Below, one piece after another: positions 31,934-38,154 of a DNA stretch of 38,154 nucleotides; position 1 is the first letter of the stretch, and each line of letters opens with the position of its first letter. The DNA comes from Pseudonocardiales bacterium (lineage in GTDB: Bacteria; Actinomycetota; Actinomycetes; Mycobacteriales; Jatrophihabitantaceae). The notes below the pieces were generated by a model. The model was given only the letters and a program-made list of their open reading frames with translations. It made no database searches and was not told the origin of the DNA. Location of the stretch: positions 1 to 38,154 of the forward strand of contig QHCC01000068.1 of NCBI GenBank assembly GCA_003243915.1, read 5' to 3'. The position numbers and the translations under genes are program-made.

Positions 31934-34545
31934 CCGGCCCGATGCCCGGCGCGCACTGGATTCGCGCGGCACTCCAGGTCAACCCCTACGGATACGTCGG
32001 CAAGAACTCGCCGTCGACGTCGTTCGGCGCGGAGGCGGACTACAACAAAGCTCTACTCGATGAGTGCCAAGCGCTGGGCATCGACCTGATCGCGATCACT
32101 GACCATTGGTGTGTCGACACCGCAAGAGGGCTCATGGACGACGCGACCGCCCGGGGAATCGTGGCCCTGCCGGGATTCGAGGCGAGCTCGTCGGAGGGCG
32201 TCCACATCCTCGTGATCTTCGAGGCGGACACCGAACTGTCGTCCGTGAACGCGGCGATCGGAGCCTGCGGAGTCGAACCCGGCTGCGCGAACGGAACCAC
32301 GGGCAAGGCCTTTAGAGAAGTTCTCGATACGATGGCCGCGCGCGGAGCGCTCGTCATTCCGGCACACGTCAATGTACCGAATAGCGGGATGCTCACAGGC
32401 CGATCCGGTGCGCCTCTCGTCGCTATGGTCCAGGACCCGAACCTCCATGCGGTCGCGATCTCGCCAGCACAGCCAGACGGCACCGACCAAACCTTGATCG
32501 TCAGTGCTACCAAGCCCTACGACAGGAAGCATCCGCTCGCGGTCATTCACGCAGATGACGTGGTCCACCCCGATCAGCTGAAGACCGACGGCGCGACGAG
32601 CTGGTTCAAGGTCAGCACCTCGCGGATGGAAAGCCTGAAGCTCGCCGTACGCACGCCCGAGACCCGCGTGGCACTCAAGACCCCCGCCGGTGAGCCCCGC
32701 GCGCTGCTCAAGCAAATCAGCTGGACTGGCGGCTTCCTCGATGGCGTGACCATTCCCATCTCGAGTGACCTCACCGCTCTCATCGGTGGCCGCGGTACAG
32801 GTAAGTCGACCGCGATTGAAAGCCTGCGTTACGTGCTGGGACTAAGCCCCATCGGCGAGGAGGCAAAGGCCGATCACAAATCAATGGTTGACAAAGTTCT
32901 CAGGTCGGGCACAGTGATCAAACTTGAAGTGGAGTCGGTCGCGCCGACACGTCGCCAATTCACGATTGAGCGCGTCATTCCTAACCCTCCCGTAGTCCGT
33001 GACGCTGCCGGATCGAAGACTAACCAGCAGCCGCTCGATGTGGCGGGCATGGTCGAAGTGTTCGGCCAGCATGAACTCGCTGAACTTGCGAGCAGTCCCG
33101 AGCGTGTCGCGGAAATGCTTCACCGGTTCGCTGGCACCGGAGGCAATTCGACCGAGCACGACGCGGTCCTCACGAAGTTGGCCGACAACCGGGAACGGCT
33201 CGAACGGACCGAGGCTTCCCGCAAACAGCTGACGGAAGAACTTGCCGATATCCCTAGGTTGGAGGAGCAAGTCCAGCACTATAAGGACACGGACGTCGTG
33301 GCGCGCCTCGCCGACCTACAGCGAATCAACCGCGATGAATCGGTGTTCACCGAAGCCAGCCATCGCACGGCAGCCGTATCTGCAGCGGTTGCGACGATTA
33401 CGGATCCCCAGCTCGGTGCCACTCTCGCAGCGGACTACGAAGGTGTGGAGGACTCGACACAGGCTGATCTGCTGAGACGAGCTGCGAAGGCAACTGAAAC
33501 GCTGGCGAGCGAGTTGAGGGAACTTGCTGAACGCGTGGACGCTGCGGTCTCGGCTGCGCACACTGAAATAGCCAAGGCGAAGGCGGCCTGGGAGGAGGCA
33601 GTCAAAGATCAGCGAGACACGCATGCCGAAGTCCTTCGCAAGTTGCACGAAGAGGGCCTGCAACCGGACAAGTATCTAGACACTGCAAACGCACTTGGCG
33701 ATCTGAAGGCCAAGGAGCCACGCCTTGCGAGCCACGACGAGACCCTCAAGACACTCGCCGGTGAGCGCGTGACGCTACTAGGCGAGCTGGCGGACCACGA
33801 GCGCCGACAGGTCGAAGAGCTGCACGACGCCATCAGGGTTGCGAACGAAGCGACGGGCGGCGTGGTCGTCGTTCGGCCTATCGCCGCGCCGGACCGCAGT
33901 CACATCGCGCAGGTGATCAACGCCCACCTGTCAGGGGTACGAACTCAGATTTCGAGTGCAGTCGCTGCACCAGACTTTTCCCCGCGTGCGTTCGTTGATG
34001 CTGCCCGCGGCGGTACGAGTGAGTTGGAAAAGCTCGGCATTCGAGGCGCGCAGGCCGCCAACCTGGTCAGTGCGGGTGAACCGCTCTTTCGACGGCTCGA
34101 GGAGTTGGCTGTTGGCCACGCGGTCGAGGTGCTGCTTGACATTTCGTCCGGCGGCGCCCGGGAATTCAAGTCCATGGACGAGCTTTCGAAGGGCCAGCGT
34201 GCAACTGCGTTGCTCCTGCTACTGCTTGGCGCGTCGACAGCACCACTTGTAATTGACCAACCCGAGGATGACCTCGACAACCGGTTCGTCTACGACGGCG
34301 TAGTCGCCAACCTCCGGAAGTTGAAGGGCGTCCGCCAGGTAATCGCCAGCACTCACAACGCCAACGTGCCGGTGCTCGGTGACGCGGAGCTCATCATCGC
34401 GCTTGAGGGTGATGGTCAGCACGGCAAGCCGGTGCCGGACGGCATCGGATCATTGGACGATGCCTCGATCAGGTCGCTTGCCGAAAACATACTTGAGGGC
34501 GGTCCGGCTGCTTTCAACGCTCGCCAACACTTGTATGGCTTCTAG
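31930..34545 (+). CDS. PHP-domain phosphoesterase fused to an SMC-like AAA ATPase (TrlF-like)
   Basis: An 871-residue fusion. The N-terminal PHP domain (about 1-240) shows metal-binding motifs: LIAITDHW (H59), IPAHVNVP (H146) and VIHADD (H207). The SMC-like ATPase follows: Walker A GGRGTGKSTAIESL at 287-300, coiled-coil regions (about 395-480 and 515-645), an ABC-signature-like LSKGQRATAL (752-761), Walker B PLVIDQPEDDL (771-781) and the H-loop STHNANVPVLGDAE. This order matches proteins labelled TrlF-family ATPases in databases, as far as I recall. PHP domains cleave phosphoesters, so it may be a nucleic-acid processing defence effector, or a repair factor. It ends the operon, coupled by GTGA. 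Confidence 0.85.
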   Translation: MTGPMPGAHWIRAALQVNPYGYVGKNSPSTSFGAEADYNKALLDECQALGIDLIAITDHWCVDTARGLMDDATARGIVALPGFEASSSEGVHILVIFEADTELSSVNAAIGACGVEPGCANGTTGKAFREVLDTMAARGALVIPAHVNVPNSGMLTGRSGAPLVAMVQDPNLHAVAISPAQPDGTDQTLIVSATKPYDRKHPLAVIHADDVVHPDQLKTDGATSWFKVSTSRMESLKLAVRTPETRVALKTPAGEPRALLKQISWTGGFLDGVTIPISSDLTALIGGRGTGKSTAIESLRYVLGLSPIGEEAKADHKSMVDKVLRSGTVIKLEVESVAPTRRQFTIERVIPNPPVVRDAAGSKTNQQPLDVAGMVEVFGQHELAELASSPERVAEMLHRFAGTGGNSTEHDAVLTKLADNRERLERTEASRKQLTEELADIPRLEEQVQHYKDTDVVARLADLQRINRDESVFTEASHRTAAVSAAVATITDPQLGATLAADYEGVEDSTQADLLRRAAKATETLASELRELAERVDAAVSAAHTEIAKAKAAWEEAVKDQRDTHAEVLRKLHEEGLQPDKYLDTANALGDLKAKEPRLASHDETLKTLAGERVTLLGELADHERRQVEELHDAIRVANEATGGVVVVRPIAAPDRSHIAQVINAHLSGVRTQISSAVAAPDFSPRAFVDAARGGTSELEKLGIRGAQAANLVSAGEPLFRRLEELAVGHAVEVLLDISSGGAREFKSMDELSKGQRATALLLLLLGASTAPLVIDQPEDDLDNRFVYDGVVANLRKLKGVRQVIASTHNANVPVLGDAELIIALEGDGQHGKPVPDGIGSLDDASIRSLAENILEGGPAAFNARQHLYGF

Positions 34546-34795
34546 CAATCACGACATGATGCCGCCAGCTCCGGGTTCACCGGGCAGCCACCCGTGCGTC
34601 GATGTGCCTACGGTGGGCTGTGGTGAGGGTGGTCATGACCAACTCCCTGTGCCCTTGCTGAACGTTCCGATGCTGCCCGTCGGGAAGGCACCTCGCACCC
34701 ATTCTGATGCTTGCATACCGGGCGCGGAGGAACGTTGTGCCACAGGCCCCGATTCCTGGATCACATCACTTTGACTTCGCCCACCGACACTTTTC
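34546..34795. other. Non-coding gap between convergent genes
   Basis: The 250 bases between the PHP-SMC gene and the ApeA-like gene contain no supported gene. Open frames crossing it are composed of unlikely residues. I see no clear terminator hairpin here, although convergent genes would be expected to need one. Confidence 0.5.
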
Positions 34796-36160
34796 CTACG
34801 GCAGACCGTAGCGCTGGCGCAGGGCGAAGCCGAGTTGATAGATGCGCCCGCTGTTCAGGAGATGGGACGACGGCGTACGTGAGCGACCCACGCGATCGAG
34901 CAGCACCGACGCGAGTAGATATCTGCCCGATTCAGCCAACTCGCGAAGCTGAGGTTGGTCGATAAGGAAAGAGGGGTCGTGCTTTAGCGCGTTGTATGAA
35001 TCCCAAAAGTCTTCCGCCCACCGGTCAGGGTCTCCGACCCAGCGTTTGAAGTGGATGCCGGCGTGTCTAGCCATCGCTTTGGCAGGCGAAGCCTTCTTCG
35101 TACCTTTCGGAAGCTGCGTCCACGAGGCTGTGCGACGGTGGGCGGCGACCCAATACTCAATGCCGTTAGCTGCGGATCGCAGCGTGCTCCCAGCAGACGT
35201 TTGCCCTAGCCGGTAAGGCTCTGTCAATACCGCAGTGGCCCGGTCATGCGACTCGGTCAGCGCGATCCAGCGGCGTAGCCCCGCGATTCCTCCGAGGCTC
35301 TCGATGCCGAAGGCGGGAACACTTGCCGGCTTGATGGACGCAGTGGCCGGCGACGGGATCATCAGCGCCCCGTTCCACATTGGGCGGCGGAGAAGGTGAT
35401 CGTCGGGGGCAGCGAACTGGTCCGGCTCGCCACCACGGGGCGCGAGATGCGGTACGCACTTTCCGCCCGTGGCGGCGGTGAAACCCGAATGCGCGAGGCT
35501 GATCAGCTCTTGCACCCGAAGGAGTGGCTGAAGTAACTCCCACGCTTGACGCGGACGACGTGCTCGGCAAGTGACGGTGACAGGAGCGTAGACGGAGGGT
35601 GTGTCGGGCGAACCGGTCACGCTCCAATCCACGGAGAGCTCTAGGGTCCGGCTGCGAGTGATCGCCACCGTCAGCGGCTCCTGAGAGCTTAGGGCGAGCC
35701 GGTAGCCGGTCACGCGCCCGGCGTCATCGTGGTCCGACTCAGTAAAGACCGGTTGCAAGCCGGCCCAATGAGTGATTCCGAGAAACTCGGCTTGAAGAAG
35801 CGAAACTCGGTTCGTCAGCAATCGATCAACGGGCACGTCCGCGACGACTGTGCGCGCACGGTAGGTCCTCGTGGAGACGCGTTGACCAGCGAGCGATCGC
35901 GACGTGGCAGGGGGCGGGATCTCGAGGAGAAGCACGGATGTGGTCGCGACCCTTCCCAGAATTTGATCCGGCGCAGACGGGCCGGGAAACAGCGGGGCGT
36001 CCTGCTCGTCGAGTGTCTGCAGGCGCGCCCAACCTGCATCACGGTCCAGATATCCGCGAAGCGTTACCAGCTCCGTCTCGTCTTGTTCGCCGGTGTAGAA
36101 GAGTCCGAGCGAGCCGGCCAGGATGCGTGCCGCTTCGTTGTCGACCATGCGCGACATCAT
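34796..36160 (-). CDS. ApeA-like HEPN family protein (putative anti-phage)
   Basis: A 454-residue protein. The N-terminal half has the beta-rich ApeA_NTD1-like pattern (ELVTLRGYLDRDAGWARLQTL, RTYRARTVVADVPVDRL, FLGITHWAGLQP). The C-terminal half is helical: YWVAAHRRTASW, FWDSYNALKHDPSFL, LRELAESGRYLLASVLLDRVG. The segment YNALKH (389-394) matches the HEPN motif N-X3-H, but the usual Arg before Asn is Tyr here, which could mean altered or lost RNase activity. ATG 36160 has GGGAG upstream; ATG 36157 is an alternative. It is transcribed towards the hsd operon and is probably a separate defence gene. Confidence 0.75.
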   Translation of the reverse strand: MMSRMVDNEAARILAGSLGLFYTGEQDETELVTLRGYLDRDAGWARLQTLDEQDAPLFPGPSAPDQILGRVATTSVLLLEIPPPATSRSLAGQRVSTRTYRARTVVADVPVDRLLTNRVSLLQAEFLGITHWAGLQPVFTESDHDDAGRVTGYRLALSSQEPLTVAITRSRTLELSVDWSVTGSPDTPSVYAPVTVTCRARRPRQAWELLQPLLRVQELISLAHSGFTAATGGKCVPHLAPRGGEPDQFAAPDDHLLRRPMWNGALMIPSPATASIKPASVPAFGIESLGGIAGLRRWIALTESHDRATAVLTEPYRLGQTSAGSTLRSAANGIEYWVAAHRRTASWTQLPKGTKKASPAKAMARHAGIHFKRWVGDPDRWAEDFWDSYNALKHDPSFLIDQPQLRELAESGRYLLASVLLDRVGRSRTPSSHLLNSGRIYQLGFALRQRYGLP

Positions 36161-36213
36161 TCTCTCCCACTGTGCGCTGGCTCGACATCTCCCTCGTTCG
36201 CACGACGCGATCT

Positions 36214-36522
36214 TCAGCGGCGTCGATGGATTTCGGCTGCTGACGCGGCCTGGCGAGTAGTTAGCACGGACGCGACCCCCTGATCATGTCGCTTCACAAT
36301 CCGTCGGACCGTGGTGCGGTGAATACCGAACTGGACCGCTAGCGCAGTCACACCGTGCCCGCTCTGGTATTGGTTGATGAGGCCGGCGATCTGTTCGCGG
36401 GACAGTCGGACCGGGGCGGCGCGTCTTAGCGCTTCGGCCCGCTCACCGCCACAGGATCTCGGGCCAGTCGCCAGTGCGACGATTCGGTCACGGCGGTTCG
36501 AACTTATTCCCGTCAGGACCAC
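36214..36522 (-). CDS. Short helix-turn-helix protein, remnant of a resolvase-type recombinase
   Basis: About 102 residues. The core RLSREQIAGLINQYQSGHGVTALAVQFGIHRTTVRRIV is the C-terminal HTH of resolvase/invertase serine recombinases (recognition part GIHRTTVRRIVKRH). There is no catalytic domain. The start is uncertain: GTG 36522 is chosen to avoid the operator palindrome, but ATG 36555 is in frame. It may be a decayed recombinase end or a small regulator; many actinobacterial islands carry such stand-alone HTH genes. It is divergent to the toxin-antitoxin pair. Confidence 0.55.
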   Translation of the reverse strand: MVLTGISSNRRDRIVALATGPRSCGGERAEALRRAAPVRLSREQIAGLINQYQSGHGVTALAVQFGIHRTTVRRIVKRHDQGVASVLTTRQAASAAEIHRRR

Positions 36523-36528
36523 CGTGCA

Positions 36529-36561
36529 CTCGTCATGCGCTACGATGTAGCGCATGACGAG
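36529..36561. promoter_or_regulatory. Perfect 15-base-arm palindrome over the antitoxin start codon
   Basis: CTCGTCATGCGCTAC and GTAGCGCATGACGAG pair perfectly around GAT. It contains a possible -10 box TACGAT (36541-36546) and the antitoxin ATG at 36554. The transcript would start at or next to the ATG. An RHH antitoxin dimer binding here would block its own promoter. Confidence 0.8.
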
Positions 36562-36976
36562 GCCACTGTCGATTCGCTTCGACGCCGCGCTGCTCGAGCG
36601 GTTGCGCCGCCGGGCTGCGGTGCAGGACTCCACGCCTTCCGGCCTTGCTCAACGGCTAGTGGACGAAGGGCTTCGCACTCAGGAGCATCCCGGGATCGTG
36701 TTTCGAGGCGGGCCCTCCGGTCGACGCGCGGCCCTGATGTCCGGTCCCGACGTGTGGGAGGTCGTGTCGTCTGTACGGCTCTCCGGCGGCAAGGACGAGA
36801 AGCGGGTCATCGCCGCGACGGCGGCGCAGATGAGTCTGTCGCCAGCGCAGGTGCAGGTTGCGCTGGACTACTACGGGTCCTTCCCCGAGGAGCTCGACGC
36901 ACAGGTCGCCGAGAACGAACGGGCTGCCGCGCAGGCTCTGGCGGCCTGGCAGGCCCGCCAGCGGTTGCTTGCGTGA
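36554..36976 (+). CDS. Ribbon-helix-helix antitoxin with DUF433-like C-terminal part
   Basis: A 140-residue antitoxin. The N-terminal RHH domain reads LSIRFDAALLERLRRRAAVQ (6-25) followed by SGLAQRLVDEGLR. The second part, HPGIVFRGGPSGRRAALMSGPDVWEVV, resembles DUF433 antitoxins paired with PIN-like toxins, then VALDYYGSFPEELDAQVAENE. ATG 36554 sits inside a perfect palindrome and appears leaderless. The stop overlaps the toxin GTG as GTGA. It should neutralise the toxin and repress the operon by binding the palindrome. Confidence 0.85.
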   Translation: MTRPLSIRFDAALLERLRRRAAVQDSTPSGLAQRLVDEGLRTQEHPGIVFRGGPSGRRAALMSGPDVWEVVSSVRLSGGKDEKRVIAATAAQMSLSPAQVQVALDYYGSFPEELDAQVAENERAAAQALAAWQARQRLLA

Positions 36977-37338
36977 GCGTCCGGCTACTGCTGGACGAGC
37001 ACTATTCCGAAACGGTCGCGTCGCAGTTGCGCGCGGCTGGGTATGACGTCGTCGCGGTCGTCGCGGACGCAGAACTCCGAGCCCAGCCCGACGAGGAGAG
37101 CTTCCGCCGAGCCGCAGCGGCGAGCAGGCGCATCGTCACTGAGAATGTCAAGGACTTCCGCCCCCAGCTGCAGCGGGCCTATGCGAACGGCGACCCGGTC
37201 GCCCAGCTGCTCCTCGTGCCCGCTACTCGCTTTCCGCGCGGGTCGGGTCGACGCTCTGCGGCGATCCGGGCCGCGCTGTTGAGTTGGCTCAGTCAGACTG
37301 CAGTCACGGATCGCCCGGACGAGGACTGGCTGGTCTGA
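36973..37338 (+). CDS. PIN-like toxin (DUF5615 / VapC45-like)
   Basis: A 121-residue protein of the DUF5615 type, predicted PIN-fold ribonucleases. The N-terminal acidic motif is VRLLLDEHYSETVASQLRAAGYDVV (Asp8), and the second, RIVTENVKDFRPQL, supplies further acidic residues; both keep the family's spacing. GTG 36973 overlaps the antitoxin stop by four bases, so translation is coupled. The pair probably stabilises the island, since loss of it would leave the toxin free. It ends 46 bases before the proposed right attachment site. Confidence 0.85.
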   Translation: MSVRLLLDEHYSETVASQLRAAGYDVVAVVADAELRAQPDEESFRRAAAASRRIVTENVKDFRPQLQRAYANGDPVAQLLLVPATRFPRGSGRRSAAIRAALLSWLSQTAVTDRPDEDWLV

Positions 37339-37384
37339 TCACGTCGTGCAGCAGGCGAAGCACCCCCTCCCGGGTGTGAACGTG

Positions 37385-37400
37385 TTCCCGCCATCTCCAC
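37385..37400 (+). other. Right attachment site candidate (attR)
   Basis: TTCCCGCCATCTCCAC repeats the ssrA 3' end with one mismatch and lies in the gap between the last island gene and the conserved chromosomal pair. The flanks do not match ssrA. A chance match of 15 of 16 in this GC-rich DNA cannot be excluded. Confidence 0.5.
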
Positions 37401-37466
37401 CGGCGCAGGCTCCGCATTCCATCCGGCCGCGGGGTCCTCTCCTGAGCATTGACGTACCGTTGGCTG

Positions 37467-37949
37467 GTGCTGCGTAGGCTTCGGTTCGCCCTCTCGCCGG
37501 GCTGGCTCGTGCTGCATCTGGTCACGCTCGCGCTGATCGTGACCATGGTGCTGCTCGGCCGCTGGCAGCTCCGGGTGTCCAACGCCAAGCACTTCAACCT
37601 GCAGAACTTCGGCTATGCGCTGCAGTGGTGGGCGTTCAGCCTGTTCCTCCTCGGCATGTGGGCGCGAATCATGCGGGACACCCGCGGACCCGCCGCCGCG
37701 GATGGCACCCGCGGACCCGCGGCCGCGGATGACGCCGGCGGTGACTGCCGATCCCCGAGGAACCCGCTGGACGCTGAGGTCCCGTGGCGGGGCGACGATG
37801 CGGTCGCCTATCGTCGCTATGTCATGCCGCAGAGTTCAGCGGCACCGGCGCCGCCCGCCGACCCCGAGCATGCGGCGTACAACGACTACCTGGCCCGCCT
37901 CGATGCCGACTCGTCGGCCGACCGCGGCGCCGAAGGGATCGCACCGTGA
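37467..37949 (+). CDS. Conserved actinobacterial membrane protein
   Basis: About 160 residues. Two hydrophobic segments, WLVLHLVTLALIVTMVLLG and YALQWWAFSLFLLGMWARIM, lie in the first 80 residues with SNAKHFNLQNFG between them. The rest is an Ala/Pro/Asp-rich cytoplasmic tail, including a tandem repeat and DPEHAAYNDYLARL. GTG 37467 and TTG 37449 are both possible starts. It is coupled to the DUF3817-type gene by GTGA. This gene pair marks the return to ordinary chromosome to the right of the island. Function is unknown. Confidence 0.75.
   Translation: MLRRLRFALSPGWLVLHLVTLALIVTMVLLGRWQLRVSNAKHFNLQNFGYALQWWAFSLFLLGMWARIMRDTRGPAAADGTRGPAAADDAGGDCRSPRNPLDAEVPWRGDDAVAYRRYVMPQSSAAPAPPADPEHAAYNDYLARLDADSSADRGAEGIAP
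37679..37732 (+). repeat. Tandem 27-base repeat, two copies, within the membrane protein gene
   Basis: Two neighbouring 27-base units beginning CACCCGCGGACCCG (37679-37705 and 37706-37732) differ at two bases. They encode TRGPAAADG and TRGPAAADD in the tail of the protein. Slippage could change the number of units between strains. Confidence 0.8.
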
Positions 37950-38154
37950 GCCAGCCGGCCGCCGTCGCCGTGTCCGGACCCCCCAGGGGCAAGTACGCAG
38001 GTGCGCTGCTGCGCTATCGCATCATGGCCTTCACCACGGGGGTGGTGCTGCTCGCCGGCACCGTCGCGCTGGTGCTCAAGGATCTGGTGCACGTTCACCA
38101 CCTGGAGCCGGGCACCGGGCTGCTGTGGGTGGCGCACGGCTACCTGTACCTGCT
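37946..38154 (+). CDS. DUF3817-type membrane protein (3' end outside window)
   Basis: The first 69 residues are visible, from GTG 37946, which overlaps the upstream stop as GTGA. After a short N-terminus (MSQPAAVAVSGPPRGKY) the sequence LLRYRIMAFTTGVVLLAGTVALVL forms the first membrane helix, and TGLLWVAHGYLYLL begins the second. The pattern RYR...HG.LY is that of DUF3817 proteins. Function is unknown. Confidence 0.82.
   Translation, partial: MSQPAAVAVSGPPRGKYAGALLRYRIMAFTTGVVLLAGTVALVLKDLVHVHHLEPGTGLLWVAHGYLYL

Larger units (their letters stand above)
3406..37400. mobile_element. Genomic island inserted at the ssrA 3' end (mobilisable element with defence cargo)
   Basis: About 34 kb between ssrA and conserved chromosomal genes. 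It begins with a serine recombinase and carries a tyrosine integrase, Xis, ImmA/XRE switch, ArdA, a VirD4-like ATPase, a replication-relaxation protein, Lsr2, a type I restriction cluster and a toxin-antitoxin pair. The proposed ends are TTCCCGCCACCTCCAC at 3406-3421 and TTCCCGCCATCTCCAC at 37385-37400 (15 of 16 identical). Outside the repeat the flanking bases do not match. Island ends were judged from gene content plus this short repeat, so the right boundary is less secure than the left. Confidence 0.75.

Noticed and set aside
34379-34774. Plus-strand open frame overlapping the end of the PHP-SMC gene and the gap after it
   Set aside because: No start signal or domain; the first half is a shifted frame of the PHP-SMC gene.
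1-38154. CRISPR array or rRNA genes
   Set aside because: No regularly spaced identical repeats of 24-40 bases and no rRNA-like stretch were seen.

Overview
The window is a high-GC actinobacterial chromosome segment. The left flank is ftsX (partial), smpB, an amidohydrolase, a frameshifted small gene and ssrA (tmRNA). The right flank is two overlapping membrane-protein genes, the second a DUF3817-type protein. The smpB/ssrA context, GC-rich third codon positions, GTG starts and an Lsr2 homologue all fit Actinomycetota. I cannot name the genus from sequence alone.

Between the flanks lies a genomic island of about 34 kb (about 3406-37400) inserted at the 3' end of ssrA. Its likely ends are a 16-base repeat with one mismatch, at 3406-3421 and 37385-37400. 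The left end holds a large serine recombinase whose frame runs antisense into ssrA. Next comes a second, tyrosine-type integrase. Around its 3' end is what looks like an uncut attP: a 45-base tRNA-Lys(CTT) 3' half flanked on both sides by paired GCAGCAAC repeats. Xis, an ImmA-type protease and an XRE repressor follow in one operon, like the control module of ICEBs1-type elements. The next block, to about 16.3 kb, is a mobilisation module: ArdA anti-restriction protein, RHH protein, beta-class DNA methyltransferase, replication-relaxation protein, a VirD4/TraD-like ATPase and small membrane proteins. The 16.4-20.5 kb stretch holds accessory genes, several of lower GC: an HTH protein, an Lsr2 paralogue, a lipoprotein, an XRE regulator with two palindromic operators, and an orphan type IV pilin-like gene.

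From 20.6 to 36.2 kb is a defence block. A GHKL ATPase fused to a PD-(D/E)XK nuclease domain faces away from a seven-gene, fully overlapping operon: hsdM, hsdS, a TIGR02391-type HEPN protein, hsdR, a YgjP-like metalloprotease, a second HEPN-type protein and a PHP-SMC ATPase. A third HEPN candidate (ApeA-like) converges on it. The HEPN gene between hsdS and hsdR occupies the position that the anticodon nuclease gene prrC takes in the prr locus. This suggests a restriction system with RNase backup effectors, and it is the most interesting candidate for an undescribed composite system here. A toxin-antitoxin pair (RHH antitoxin and PIN-like toxin) with a 15-bp-arm palindrome over the antitoxin start codon closes the island.
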